Shown piece by piece: positions 15,995 through 23,455 of a DNA stretch of 36,205 bases. The position numbers and the translations under genes are program-made. Each line of letters opens with the position of its first letter. Positions within the stretch are counted from its first letter, which is position 1. Origin of the DNA: an uncultured Campylobacter sp. (GTDB lineage Bacteria > Campylobacterota > Campylobacteria > Campylobacterales > Campylobacteraceae); assembly GCF_905372745.1 (NCBI RefSeq), contig NZ_CAJPQR010000020.1, positions 1 through 36,205 on the forward strand, read 5' to 3'. The notes beneath the pieces were generated by a model. That model had not been told where the DNA came from, did not search any database, and worked only from the letters and a program-made list of their open reading frames with translations.

Positions 15995-17083
15995 ATGATA
16001 AGCGGCGTAAACGGATTTAACGCAAACGTAAATTATGATTTTAGTAGCGCTCATGAGCGAAATTTAAAAGCACGCGAGGAAAAAGAGGCTATAAATTTAA
16101 CCTCAAATTTGGCGCCGTCTCGATCAAATTTGACCGAACCTATTGATTATTATGCTCTCGATCCCGACGAACTGGACGAAAACGAGCTTGCCGTTTGGGC
16201 GCAAAACGTAGAGTTTTCAAAACTAAACGACAAGCAGCAAAATAGGCTTCTTGCTATAAAAATGGGCTTTAAAAAACCGGTATATAAACCTTATGATCCC
16301 GTGGTTGCACGTAAGGCGTATTCGCTAAGTGGCTATACGGAAGATGATAAAATCAGCATGTGGGGCAAGATAAACGGGCTTGATCCAAGTATGAGCAAGG
16401 ACGAGGTAGCAGAGCTAAAGAAATTTATAGATAGCACGAAGGTCTTGCAAAGTAATTCAAGCATGGAAAACGATGTTTTTAGCGTAGACGGGTTTATGAG
16501 CGCGTTTAATGTGGATCTAGGAGGCTTTGGCGTTGGTCATACGAAGGGTGCCGGACTTAAAATGGCGGTCGATATGGCAAACCTACTAGACTCCGATATG
16601 GATTTGGAAAAATTTAAAGATAAATGGCTTGAGGTTGCCGCCGAAAAGATACTAGGAGAGAATGCAAAGGTCAAAATATCGCTCAAAGACGGCAAGCTAA
16701 ATTTCGACCAGATATCAGGAAAACGGCCTGCAGTCTTTTGGGGACAAGAGATGGTAAAACAGGCGAGCTACGCAGATGAAACAACTAAAAAAGAGTTTTT
16801 AAATTTCTTAAAAGATGCGTTTAAAAAAGGCGAGAGTATCGCAGACGTACTACAAAATATAGCTCTAAATGAGGGTACGGCAAGCGATCAAGCCACCAAA
16901 GAAACGCCCGAAGAGAATAAATTTAAACCCATCCAAGCCACTAGCAAAAGCAAGACTTACGTAGATAAAGACGTTAGACGCGAGTTTTTCGAGAATTTTC
17001 TGAAAGCCGAACAGGAAAAGGGAACGGATATAATGGAGCTTTTAAGAAAACTAGGTAAAATAGGGCTTGATCTAAAAGCCTAA
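15995..17083 (+). CDS. Unrecognised protein, probably flagellar-regulon (sigma-28) controlled
   Basis: 362 aa, no signal peptide, no membrane segment, no cysteines that I can see. I do not recognise a domain. It is acidic and lysine-rich, probably largely helical; residues 1-50 (MISGVNGFNANVNYDFSSAH onward) look unstructured, polar and Asn/Ser-rich, like the N-termini of flagellar hook/filament-associated or flagellum-secreted proteins. A segment around 220-280 and one at the end (about 325-345) share the pattern ..K.FLNFLKDAFKKGESIADVLQ / FFENFLKAEQEKGTDIMELL, suggesting an internal repeat. With the sigma-28 promoter, a role as a flagellar co-expressed or secreted (Fed/Cia-like) protein is a reasonable inference. 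ybgC follows after 11 bases. Confidence 0.7.
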   Translation: MISGVNGFNANVNYDFSSAHERNLKAREEKEAINLTSNLAPSRSNLTEPIDYYALDPDELDENELAVWAQNVEFSKLNDKQQNRLLAIKMGFKKPVYKPYDPVVARKAYSLSGYTEDDKISMWGKINGLDPSMSKDEVAELKKFIDSTKVLQSNSSMENDVFSVDGFMSAFNVDLGGFGVGHTKGAGLKMAVDMANLLDSDMDLEKFKDKWLEVAAEKILGENAKVKISLKDGKLNFDQISGKRPAVFWGQEMVKQASYADETTKKEFLNFLKDAFKKGESIADVLQNIALNEGTASDQATKETPEENKFKPIQATSKSKTYVDKDVRREFFENFLKAEQEKGTDIMELLRKLGKIGLDLKA

Positions 17084-17094
17084 GGAGAGCAGCC

Positions 17095-17493
17095 TTGAAA
17101 ATACGAATCTACTACGAAGATACCGATGCTGGCGGTATAGTCTATCACGCAAACTATATAAAATACTGCGAAAGGGCGCGCAGCGAGATGTTTTTTGGCT
17201 CAGATGTTAAGCCTTTTAGCAAGGATGGGCATTTTGTCGTGAGCGAGATTCGGGCGAAATTTAAAAAGCCCGCCGTCCTTGGCGATCTACTCGAGGTAAA
17301 AACGAGCGTAGCAAGCCTGAAAAAAGCCTCCGCGCTCATAAATCAAAAAATTTATAAAATCGCAAATTTAAGCGGAGAATGCGAACCCGAGCTCGTCTTT
17401 GAAGCGGACGTCGAGGTCGCGTTTGTTAGCAACCTGAAGCCTGCTAAGATGAGCGAGAAGATAGTTGATTTTCTCTCCTCTTATTGCTCGTAA
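17095..17493 (+). CDS. ybgC: YbgC/FadM family acyl-CoA thioesterase
   Basis: 132 aa hot-dog-fold protein, TTG start after AAGGAGAGCAGCC. The active-site stretch YEDTDAGGIVYHANY is at residues 7-21, with catalytic Asp11 and His18 as in Helicobacter YbgC. The family hydrolyses short- or long-chain acyl-CoA or acyl-ACP thioesters and is often tied to Tol-Pal or phospholipid synthesis; no tol genes are nearby here. It ends tail to tail with the next minus-strand gene, overlapping it by 13 bases. It probably shares the sigma-28 transcript of the gene before it or read-through from it. Confidence 0.9.
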   Translation: MKIRIYYEDTDAGGIVYHANYIKYCERARSEMFFGSDVKPFSKDGHFVVSEIRAKFKKPAVLGDLLEVKTSVASLKKASALINQKIYKIANLSGECEPELVFEADVEVAFVSNLKPAKMSEKIVDFLSSYCS

Positions 17494-18680
17494 AAGCCGT
17501 ATTCGCCGGCTTTTAAAACCTTTGTATCGTATATGATCTGCGAGTCCTCGACGCTCTCGCTAAAAAGCCTCTGCGCGCTGCGGTTTAGGTAGGTTGCGTA
17601 GATGTAGTCAAGCCCGGCGCTAGCGGAGTAACCCACCCAGTTGAAGTTTAAATTTTGCCCCAAAATTTCGTTATTTGAGTCCAGCGCGCCGTCGGTTTTA
17701 GAAATCGAGTTTGCTATGTAGAGCTTTTCTCTATCTTGCGGTTGCGTGAGTTTAAAGATACTCGGCGCGTAGTTGATCTGGGTACTTAAAAGAGCGTTAA
17801 ATTTGACGTCGTAAAGGCGCATTTGGGAGCTTACCATCGAGGCTTTTACTAGCGGAACGTTTAGAAAAACGGTCGCGCCGCTTAGCCTTGAGTTACCGGA
17901 TAATATCGGCTTTAGATCGGTCGCGCCGCTTGCGATCTCGTTTTCATAGGCTAGCCCGCCGCTAAGCTCGTCCGCATAGCGATTTAGCGCCGCTCCTAGC
18001 GCGCTGCCGTCAGAAAACGCCGCGACTTGGCCGTTTGAGAAATTTAGCAGCTTCTCGACTTGTCCTTTGTAGTCTATACCGCCGAATATCAAATTATCCT
18101 GCGGCGAATCGACGCTAGAGATGTGCAGAGTCGGCACGAAAGCCGTCATGGCGGGGTCTAAAACCTCGTTTAGATATTTTGCGCCCACAGGCGTAAACGG
18201 CGCGATGATATAGGCGATATTTTCGCTTTTAGCGCGTGTTAGGGCGCCGTCGATAGCGCTTGGGGCTTCGTTGCCGATGTTGTAAAATTTAACGTCGATA
18301 GCGGCGTTTTGCCTGACGATATAGGCGATAACCGCGTTTGAGACGACGCCGGCGTAGCTTTTTATGCTATCTTGCGGGATGATGACGGCGATTTTAAACT
18401 CGGCGTTTGAGCTTGGCGTCAGGCTTTCGCCGCCCGCGTTTGCATAGGGGCTGCTTAGAGCGTTAATGGCTTGCAAAATTTCTTGATTCGAGCTGTTTTC
18501 GTAGCGAGCCAACAAGCTGTGCAAAAGACCTTCTTTAACGAGATCAAGCAAGCAGGCATCGTCGCACTTTGCCGGTTCTAAATTTATATAAACTTCGCTC
18601 GCCGGCGGTATATCGGAGGCCTTTTCGCTCCTGGCAAACAGCGCCGAACAGATCAGTAAAGCGGTTAAAATTTTTCTCAT
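17481..18680 (-). CDS. Periplasmic protein with type-I binding-protein-like fold (LpoA-like)
   Basis: 399 aa with a signal peptide (MRKILTALLICSALFARSEK). Residues about 95-395 resemble the type-I periplasmic-binding-protein fold found in LivJ and in the C-terminal domain of LpoA: FKIAVIIPQDSIKSYAGVVSN opening strand and Walker-less loop, then AYIIAPFTPVGAKYLNEV, then VPTLHISS, QDNLIFGGIDYKGQVEKLLN. No lipobox cysteine is seen at the signal end, so it is probably soluble. A role in cell-wall synthesis, as for LpoA, or in solute sensing is possible, neither shown. The start overlaps the stop of the glycosylase gene (ATGA). Confidence 0.7.
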   Translation of the reverse strand: MRKILTALLICSALFARSEKASDIPPASEVYINLEPAKCDDACLLDLVKEGLLHSLLARYENSSNQEILQAINALSSPYANAGGESLTPSSNAEFKIAVIIPQDSIKSYAGVVSNAVIAYIVRQNAAIDVKFYNIGNEAPSAIDGALTRAKSENIAYIIAPFTPVGAKYLNEVLDPAMTAFVPTLHISSVDSPQDNLIFGGIDYKGQVEKLLNFSNGQVAAFSDGSALGAALNRYADELSGGLAYENEIASGATDLKPILSGNSRLSGATVFLNVPLVKASMVSSQMRLYDVKFNALLSTQINYAPSIFKLTQPQDREKLYIANSISKTDGALDSNNEILGQNLNFNWVGYSASAGLDYIYATYLNRSAQRLFSESVEDSQIIYDTKVLKAGEYGFYEQ

Positions 18681-19306
18681 AGGTACTCTTTTATCTTTTT
18701 TAAATCGCTGAAAAACAGCTCTTTTTTGCTTGGATTTTTTGCTACGACGCTTGGCGAATAAGTCGCTAGCAAGGCCGAGTGCTTAAATTTCATTATGTTT
18801 CCCCTTATTGCCTCAAAGCTTTGCGCGCTTTGTTTTATCATTTTGTAAAAGACCTCTTCGCCTAGCGCTACGATGAGTTTTGGCGCTACTAGACGGGCTT
18901 CTGCGCTAAAATACGGCTCGCAAAGCTCGTAAGCGCTTGCCGGAGCTTTGGCGGCGGGCTTGCATTTTAACAGGCTCGTGACGTAAATTTCGTCCTTTTT
19001 TAGTCCGGCCAGTTCATTTAAATTTTGTAAAAACTTATCGTCGCCTACTAAAAACTTTCCGCTCGCGTCCTCGGCGGCGTTTGGCGCGTCAAATACGAAA
19101 ACTACTTTAGCGCTTTTATCTCCAAGGCCCGTTAGCGCGTGGGTTGCGCTCTTGCAAAGCTCGCATAGATTGCACTCTTTGATGCTCGCGTTTAGTTCGG
19201 CAAGGCTACTTGGCAAGGCCGCGGACGAAGGCGAAAAATCGGCGAATTTATACCCGAACGCCCTCAGATAGTAAAGCTCTCTTAAAATTTCGTTTGCGTA
19301 ACTCAT
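18677..19306 (-). CDS. Uracil-DNA glycosylase superfamily protein (family 4-like, altered motifs)
   Basis: 209 aa. Four cysteines fit the iron-sulfur cluster pattern of family 4/5 enzymes: Cys45 and Cys48 (CNLC), Cys115 in LLKCKP, Cys129 in YELCEP. The order of blocks (GExPG motif, FVGxxG, TSLLKCKP, P.LIVALG, HPS motif) is right, but motif 1 reads FDAPN (72-76) instead of GEAPG and motif 2 reads YSPS (183-186) instead of HPS. These are the catalytic loops, so activity on uracil may be weak, altered or lost. Epsilonproteobacteria carry such divergent members. It overlaps the next gene by ATGA and follows the acetyltransferase by 39 bases, probably as one operon. Confidence 0.85.
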   Translation of the reverse strand: MSYANEILRELYYLRAFGYKFADFSPSSAALPSSLAELNASIKECNLCELCKSATHALTGLGDKSAKVVFVFDAPNAAEDASGKFLVGDDKFLQNLNELAGLKKDEIYVTSLLKCKPAAKAPASAYELCEPYFSAEARLVAPKLIVALGEEVFYKMIKQSAQSFEAIRGNIMKFKHSALLATYSPSVVAKNPSKKELFFSDLKKIKEYL

Positions 19307-19345
19307 CGCGCGATGATATCCAAAAGGGCGTTAAAAACAGATAAA

Positions 19346-19822
19346 TCAAAGCGCAAGTTTGCTTAAATTTTCGCCCTCTAAGCGGTAGTTTCGCCACTGC
19401 TCGGACTGGTTTTTCGCACCCATTTTTTCGTAAAATTTGATGCCGGGCTCGTTCCAGTGCAGGCACGCCCACTCGAGACGTTGGAGATTTTCGTCCTTAC
19501 AAATTTGAGCTAGATGCCTAAAAAACTCTTTTCCTATGCCTTTGTTGCGATGCTCTTTTTGGACGTACAAATCCTCCAAATACATCCCGCCAAGTCCCAA
19601 AAAAGTGGAAAAGGTGTAAAAATATATCGCGTAGGCTATGATTTTACCCTCTGTTTCGCAGACTAAAATCTTGGCGTAGTTTTTCTCAAAAACAGACTCG
19701 GCAAAAATTTCCGGCGTAAATTTGACATCATCACTCATTTTTTCGTACGCGGCCAGCTCTTTAACCAGCTCGCAAACGGCCGAGACGTCGGCCCTGGATG
19801 CTTTTCTAATAACGTAAGGCAA
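19346..19822 (-). CDS. GNAT family N-acetyltransferase
   Basis: 158 aa, TTG start at 19822 after AGGAGAAAATT. The acetyl-CoA motif is clear: LEDLYVQKEHRNKGIGKEFFRHL (about 84-106, R/Q-x-x-G-x-G/A). The closest pattern is the diamine/thialysine acetyltransferase (SAT1-like) branch, from the N-terminal IRKASRADVSAVCELVKELA and the C-terminal WNEPGIKFYEKMGA. The substrate is a small amine or amino-acid analogue by inference. It is first gene of a minus-strand group with the glycosylase and the periplasmic protein. Confidence 0.9.
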   Translation of the reverse strand: MPYVIRKASRADVSAVCELVKELAAYEKMSDDVKFTPEIFAESVFEKNYAKILVCETEGKIIAYAIYFYTFSTFLGLGGMYLEDLYVQKEHRNKGIGKEFFRHLAQICKDENLQRLEWACLHWNEPGIKFYEKMGAKNQSEQWRNYRLEGENLSKLAL

Positions 19823-19848
19823 AATTTTCTCCTAAATTTTAATGAGCG

Positions 19849-19854
19849 ATTATA
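19849..19854 (-). promoter_or_regulatory. -10 box for the acetyltransferase group
   Basis: TATAAT on the minus strand, 27 bases before the TTG start at 19822, in an A/T-rich stretch between this group and the divergent rpmH operon. Confidence 0.5.
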
Positions 19855-19958
19855 TTTTTATTATTTTAAAACGAAGTTTAAAAATTTATTAAAAGGATTT
19901 TAAGCGATTTGTTGATAAAATCACCGACTTATATCAAAATCACCATAAGGAAAAATTT

Positions 19959-20093
19959 ATGAAAAGAACATACCAACCTCATAAAACCCCTAGAAAACGC
20001 ACTCACGGGTTTCGCGTCCGCATGAAAACCAAAAACGGCCGCAAAGTGCTAAACGCAAGACGCGCAAAAGGTAGAGCAAGATTGGCCGTTTAA
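19959..20093 (+). CDS. rpmH: Ribosomal protein bL34
   Basis: 44 aa, highly basic: MKRTYQPHKTPRKRTHGFRV then RMKTKNGRKVLNARRAKGRARLAV. This is the complete standard L34 sequence, a component of the 50S subunit that binds 23S rRNA. ATG at 19959 is preceded by ATAAGGAAAAATTT. It opens the run rpmH-rnpA-yidD-yidC-jag-mnmE, an order conserved in bacteria. Its TAA stop lies where rnpA must begin. Confidence 0.98.
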   Translation: MKRTYQPHKTPRKRTHGFRVRMKTKNGRKVLNARRAKGRARLAV

Positions 20094-20425
20094 GCAAATT
20101 TAGCTCTATAAGCAGCCAAAAGGAGTTTTCAAGCATCTACAAAGAGGCCGTCAAATGGCACTGCGAGGAGGCGATAGTCTTTTTTAAGCCTTGCAATGAA
20201 AACAAATTAGCCGTCGTAGCCAGCAAAAAGGTGGGCAAAGCCGTCGTTCGCAACCGATGTAAAAGGCTTTTGCGAGCGGTCGTAGTCGAGATTTCAAATG
20301 AGCTTGCGGACGGCATTTACGTGATAGTCGTTAAAAACGGGCTAGAGAAAAGCTCGTTTTTAAAGCTCAAAAAAAATATCTCTTGGGCTATGAAAAAACT
20401 CGGATGTATAAAATCAGGCATATGA
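20090..20425 (+). CDS. rnpA: Ribonuclease P protein component, without an ordinary start codon
   Basis: The full-length frame gives SKFSSISSQKEFSSIYKEAV onward and the family signature VASKKVGKAVVRNRCKRLLR (the RNR motif binding P RNA), ending at TGA 20423-20425; about 111 aa, the usual length. It is the protein cofactor of the RNA enzyme that trims tRNA 5' ends. From the upstream in-frame stop (20072-20074) to GTG 20231 there is no ATG, GTG or TTG. Candidates are TTA at 20090 (where a TTG overlapping a TGA stop of rpmH would be the natural arrangement), or ATT at 20081. Starting at GTG 20231 would leave only 64 residues and drop the N-terminal half of the fold. The end overlaps yidD by ATGA. 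Confidence 0.85.
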   Translation, partial: LSKFSSISSQKEFSSIYKEAVKWHCEEAIVFFKPCNENKLAVVASKKVGKAVVRNRCKRLLRAVVVEISNELADGIYVIVVKNGLEKSSFLKLKKNISWAMKKLGCIKSGI

Positions 20426-20769
20426 AAATGATAAAACAAGCTATTTTATTTTTGATAAAAGCATATCAAGATTATATCTCCAAATTTACTCCGAAGTCTT
20501 GCAGATACTATCCCTCCTGCTCGGAATTTGCCGTTTGGCAGTTTAAATTTAACGGCTTTTTCTCGGCGCTTTTTGCGGTTATTTTTAGAATTTTACGCTG
20601 TAATCAGCTTTTTAAAGGCGGCATCGACTACCCCGTCATCAGTAAAAATTTCGACTCTTTTTTTATATCCAATCAAAATTTAAAATCACACATCGCATTT
20701 TGGTTCGTCCCGTATAAAAAAAATAAATTCTACGTTATTAAAAATTTAGACTTTCAAAAGGAAAAATAG
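20422..20769 (+). CDS. yidD: Membrane protein insertion efficiency factor YidD
   Basis: 115 aa from ATG 20422, which overlaps the rnpA stop (ATGA); an in-frame ATG two codons later is also possible. The conserved core is YQDYISKFTPKSCRYYPSCS then EFA, followed by GIDYPV near residue 73. Three conserved cysteines are present. YidD is a small membrane-associated protein that assists YidC-dependent insertion. The C-terminal tail of about 35 residues after the family core (SKNFDSFFISNQNLKSHIAF onward) is longer than in E. coli. The stop overlaps the GTG of yidC by one base. Confidence 0.93.
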   Translation: MKMIKQAILFLIKAYQDYISKFTPKSCRYYPSCSEFAVWQFKFNGFFSALFAVIFRILRCNQLFKGGIDYPVISKNFDSFFISNQNLKSHIAFWFVPYKKNKFYVIKNLDFQKEK

Positions 20770-22331
20770 TGTTAGACAATATGTCAGTTCAAAAACGCGT
20801 GATATTAGCGACCGTTTTATCTTTTATCTTTTTTATCGCTTACGATCATTTTTTTATTCCTAAAAATTTGCCGCTAGATCAAAACCAAACCGTGACGGTA
20901 CGGCAATCAAGCCGAGCAAACGCCGCTCCGAGCGCAAATACCGCATCAGGCGCTAGCGCTCCGCAAGCAGTTGCCACGCAAAGCCGCGAGATCGCCGTTA
21001 TAAAGGGCGAGCACTTTGAGGCGCGCATCGACGAGCTAGGCAGGATTTCTAAATTTTATCTAAACGACGAAAAATACAAAAACGCCGATGGCAATCGCAT
21101 CGAGCTAGCTGGCACCCAGCCGCTACCGCTTGAGGTTCGCTTTAGCGACAAGGCCTTAAACGAGCAGGCCTTCAAGGTATCCTACGCGAGCGACGTTAGC
21201 GAGATAAATTTAACTAGCGAGCCAAAAAGCATAGTTTTAACGCAAAATTTGGAAGGCTCTAGCGTAACTAAGAAAATCACGTTTTATCCAAACGGGAGCT
21301 ATGATCTAGACCTTAGCGTGAGCGCGGGCGAATACTACGTGACCCCGGGCTTTCGTCCAAGCGTCGCTATCGACAGCTACACCGTCCACGGCGCGCTACT
21401 TAAGCATAACGACGGCAAGCTAACTATCATCGAGGACGGCGACGTAGATGCAACCGAAAGCTTTAATAACGTAAACATAGCCGCAGCTAGCGACAGATAC
21501 TACACGGCTTTGTTTTTTAAATTTGACGGACTTTTAAATCCCGTAGTTTCAAAAGACGGCGCGGGCAATGCAGTGATATTCGTAAAAGGCGAGCAAAATT
21601 TTAAAGCCAAGGGCTACATCGGCGCTAAAGACCACGCGACTTTAAGCCAGATAAACGAGGAGCTCGTGGACGTCATCGAGTACGGCTGGTTTACCTTTAT
21701 CGCAAAACCGATGTTCGCGTTTTTAAATTGGCTTTACGGCTACATCGGCAACTGGGGCTGGGCGATCGTCGTGCTAACGCTAGCTATCAGGATCGTGCTT
21801 TTTCCTCTTACCTACAAAGGCATGCTATCGATGAATAAGCTAAAAGATCTGGCGCCAAAAGTAAAAGAGCTGCAAGCCAAATACAAAGGCGATCCGCAAA
21901 AGTTAAATATGCATATGATGGAGCTATATAAGAAAAACGGCGCCAACCCGATGGGCGGCTGCTTGCCGATACTTATGCAGATTCCGATTTTCTTTGCGAT
22001 TTACCGCGTTTTGCTAAACGCTATCGAGCTAAAAGCCGCACCGTGGATACTATGGATACACGACCTTTCGGTGATGGATCCGTATTTCGTGCTGCCTATT
22101 TTGATGGGTGCTACGATGTTCCTTCAGCAAAAGCTCACTCCGACCACGTTTAGCGACCCGATGCAAGAAAAGATAATGAAATTTTTACCGCTTATCTTTA
22201 CGTTTTTCTTCGTGACTTTCCCTGCGGGACTTACGCTTTACTGGTTTGTAAACAACCTCTGCTCGGTCGTTCAACAAATTTTTGTAAATAAACTCTTTGA
22301 AAAGCATAAAAAAGCGGAGGTAAAGGTCTGA
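20769..22331 (+). CDS. yidC: Membrane protein insertase YidC
   Basis: 520 aa, Gram-negative form. One N-terminal hydrophobic helix (about 9-27), a large periplasmic beta domain (about 35-300), then the conserved insertase core with five helices (about 305-505). The core contains VLTLAIRIVLFPLTYKGMLS, whose arginine faces the hydrophilic groove, and the KLKDLAPKVKELQAKYKGDP cytoplasmic hairpin. YidC inserts inner-membrane proteins alone or with SecYEG. GTG start at 20769 is favoured over ATG 20781 because AAAAGGA lies 7 bases before it. The stop overlaps the ATG of jag (TGATG). Confidence 0.97.
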   Translation: MLDNMSVQKRVILATVLSFIFFIAYDHFFIPKNLPLDQNQTVTVRQSSRANAAPSANTASGASAPQAVATQSREIAVIKGEHFEARIDELGRISKFYLNDEKYKNADGNRIELAGTQPLPLEVRFSDKALNEQAFKVSYASDVSEINLTSEPKSIVLTQNLEGSSVTKKITFYPNGSYDLDLSVSAGEYYVTPGFRPSVAIDSYTVHGALLKHNDGKLTIIEDGDVDATESFNNVNIAAASDRYYTALFFKFDGLLNPVVSKDGAGNAVIFVKGEQNFKAKGYIGAKDHATLSQINEELVDVIEYGWFTFIAKPMFAFLNWLYGYIGNWGWAIVVLTLAIRIVLFPLTYKGMLSMNKLKDLAPKVKELQAKYKGDPQKLNMHMMELYKKNGANPMGGCLPILMQIPIFFAIYRVLLNAIELKAAPWILWIHDLSVMDPYFVLPILMGATMFLQQKLTPTTFSDPMQEKIMKFLPLIFTFFFVTFPAGLTLYWFVNNLCSVVQQIFVNKLFEKHKKAEVKV

Positions 22332-23455
22332 TGCGAATAGAAGCCGAAAATTTGCAAGAAGCTTTTAAAAAGGCCGCCGAGGAGCTAAACTGCTCCGTTA
22401 CCGAGCTTGATATCAAAATTTTGCAAAATCCGAGTGCCGGCTTTTTGGGATTTTTCAAAAAAACGGCGATCATCGAAGCCGTAAAAGAGGGCGCGCATAA
22501 AGAAGCAAAAAAAGCCCCTCAAGCCGCTCGAAAAGAAAACGTAAATGAAAAAAAGAGGGAGTCTAAGAAAAAGGAAAGCTCAGTCGAGGAGCAGGTCTGT
22601 CAAGACGATAAAGACAAGAAAAAAAATCATAAAAATCGGCACGAACATCACAAGTCTCAGACGATCAAACAAAATGAAACGAGTGCGGCAGACGAGCCGA
22701 AATTTACCGAGTCGCACGCTGAGCCGCAAGTAAACGAGTCCCACAAAAAAGAGCGACCAAAAAAAGAAAGCGGTAAAAATATCCTTGATCACTCAATCAT
22801 CGATACCTTTAATAAAAACGATTTTTACGAGGGCGATGAAAAAATAGGAAGTAGCGAAAATTTTGACTCGCCGGCTTCCGGCGGCGAGACGAATTTGACG
22901 CAAAGCGCTCCAAATTTAACCAAAAAAGAAAAACAAGACTCTCGCGCAGACCGCGGCTTGGCTCAAAAACAAAAAGAGCAAAAACAAAAAGCCGACATCG
23001 ATAAAGCGCTACCCGAGATAAAGCAGGGCGTAGAAAAGCTCTTTGGAGGAAATTTTTTTACGATAGATAAAATAGACGTGCGTAAATTTGACGACGATAC
23101 CGTAATAATCGAGCTTGACGGCGAGGATGCGGCGCTACTCATCGGCAAAGAGGGCTACCGCTACAAGGCGATCTCGTATCTGCTTTATAACTGGATAGGT
23201 TCTAAATACGGCCTTAGCGTACGCCTTGAGATAGCTCAGTTTTTGCAAAATCAAGAGGCTGCGATCGAGCAATATCTAAAAAGCGTAATCGAGCGCGTCG
23301 AGGAGACGGGCAAGGCAAAAACAAAGCATCTAGACGGCGTTTTGGTTAAGATCGCCCTAGAAAAACTGCGCGAGAAATTCCCGGATAAGTACGTCGGCGT
23401 AAAGTCAAACAGCGACGGACAATACGTGGTCGTAAATGATTTTATAAAAAAATGA
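22331..23455 (+). CDS. jag: Jag/KhpB-type RNA-binding protein
   Basis: 374 aa. Jag-N domain at about 1-50 (RIEAENLQEAFKKAAEELNC and the NPSAGFLGFFKKTA motif). A very long charged linker follows, about residues 55-225, mostly Lys, Glu, Asn and His. A KH domain is at about 235-300 (DAALLIGKEGYRYKAISYLL, GxxG loop changed to GKEG) and an R3H-like tail ends the protein. Jag/KhpB proteins bind RNA and are tied to envelope growth in Gram-positives; in epsilonproteobacteria the gene always sits with yidC. The linker is longer than in most homologues and is A-rich at DNA level. Overlaps mnmE by ATGA. Confidence 0.92.
   Translation: MRIEAENLQEAFKKAAEELNCSVTELDIKILQNPSAGFLGFFKKTAIIEAVKEGAHKEAKKAPQAARKENVNEKKRESKKKESSVEEQVCQDDKDKKKNHKNRHEHHKSQTIKQNETSAADEPKFTESHAEPQVNESHKKERPKKESGKNILDHSIIDTFNKNDFYEGDEKIGSSENFDSPASGGETNLTQSAPNLTKKEKQDSRADRGLAQKQKEQKQKADIDKALPEIKQGVEKLFGGNFFTIDKIDVRKFDDDTVIIELDGEDAALLIGKEGYRYKAISYLLYNWIGSKYGLSVRLEIAQFLQNQEAAIEQYLKSVIERVEETGKAKTKHLDGVLVKIALEKLREKFPDKYVGVKSNSDGQYVVVNDFIKK

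Noticed and set aside
19248..19472. Open frame between the acetyltransferase and glycosylase genes
   Set aside because: It is a shadow overlapping the ends of both genes on the same strand with no independent support.
20383..20421. Longer start for yidD
   Set aside because: The additional 13 residues come from the rnpA gene in another frame; ATG 20422 overlapping the rnpA stop fits the family start.
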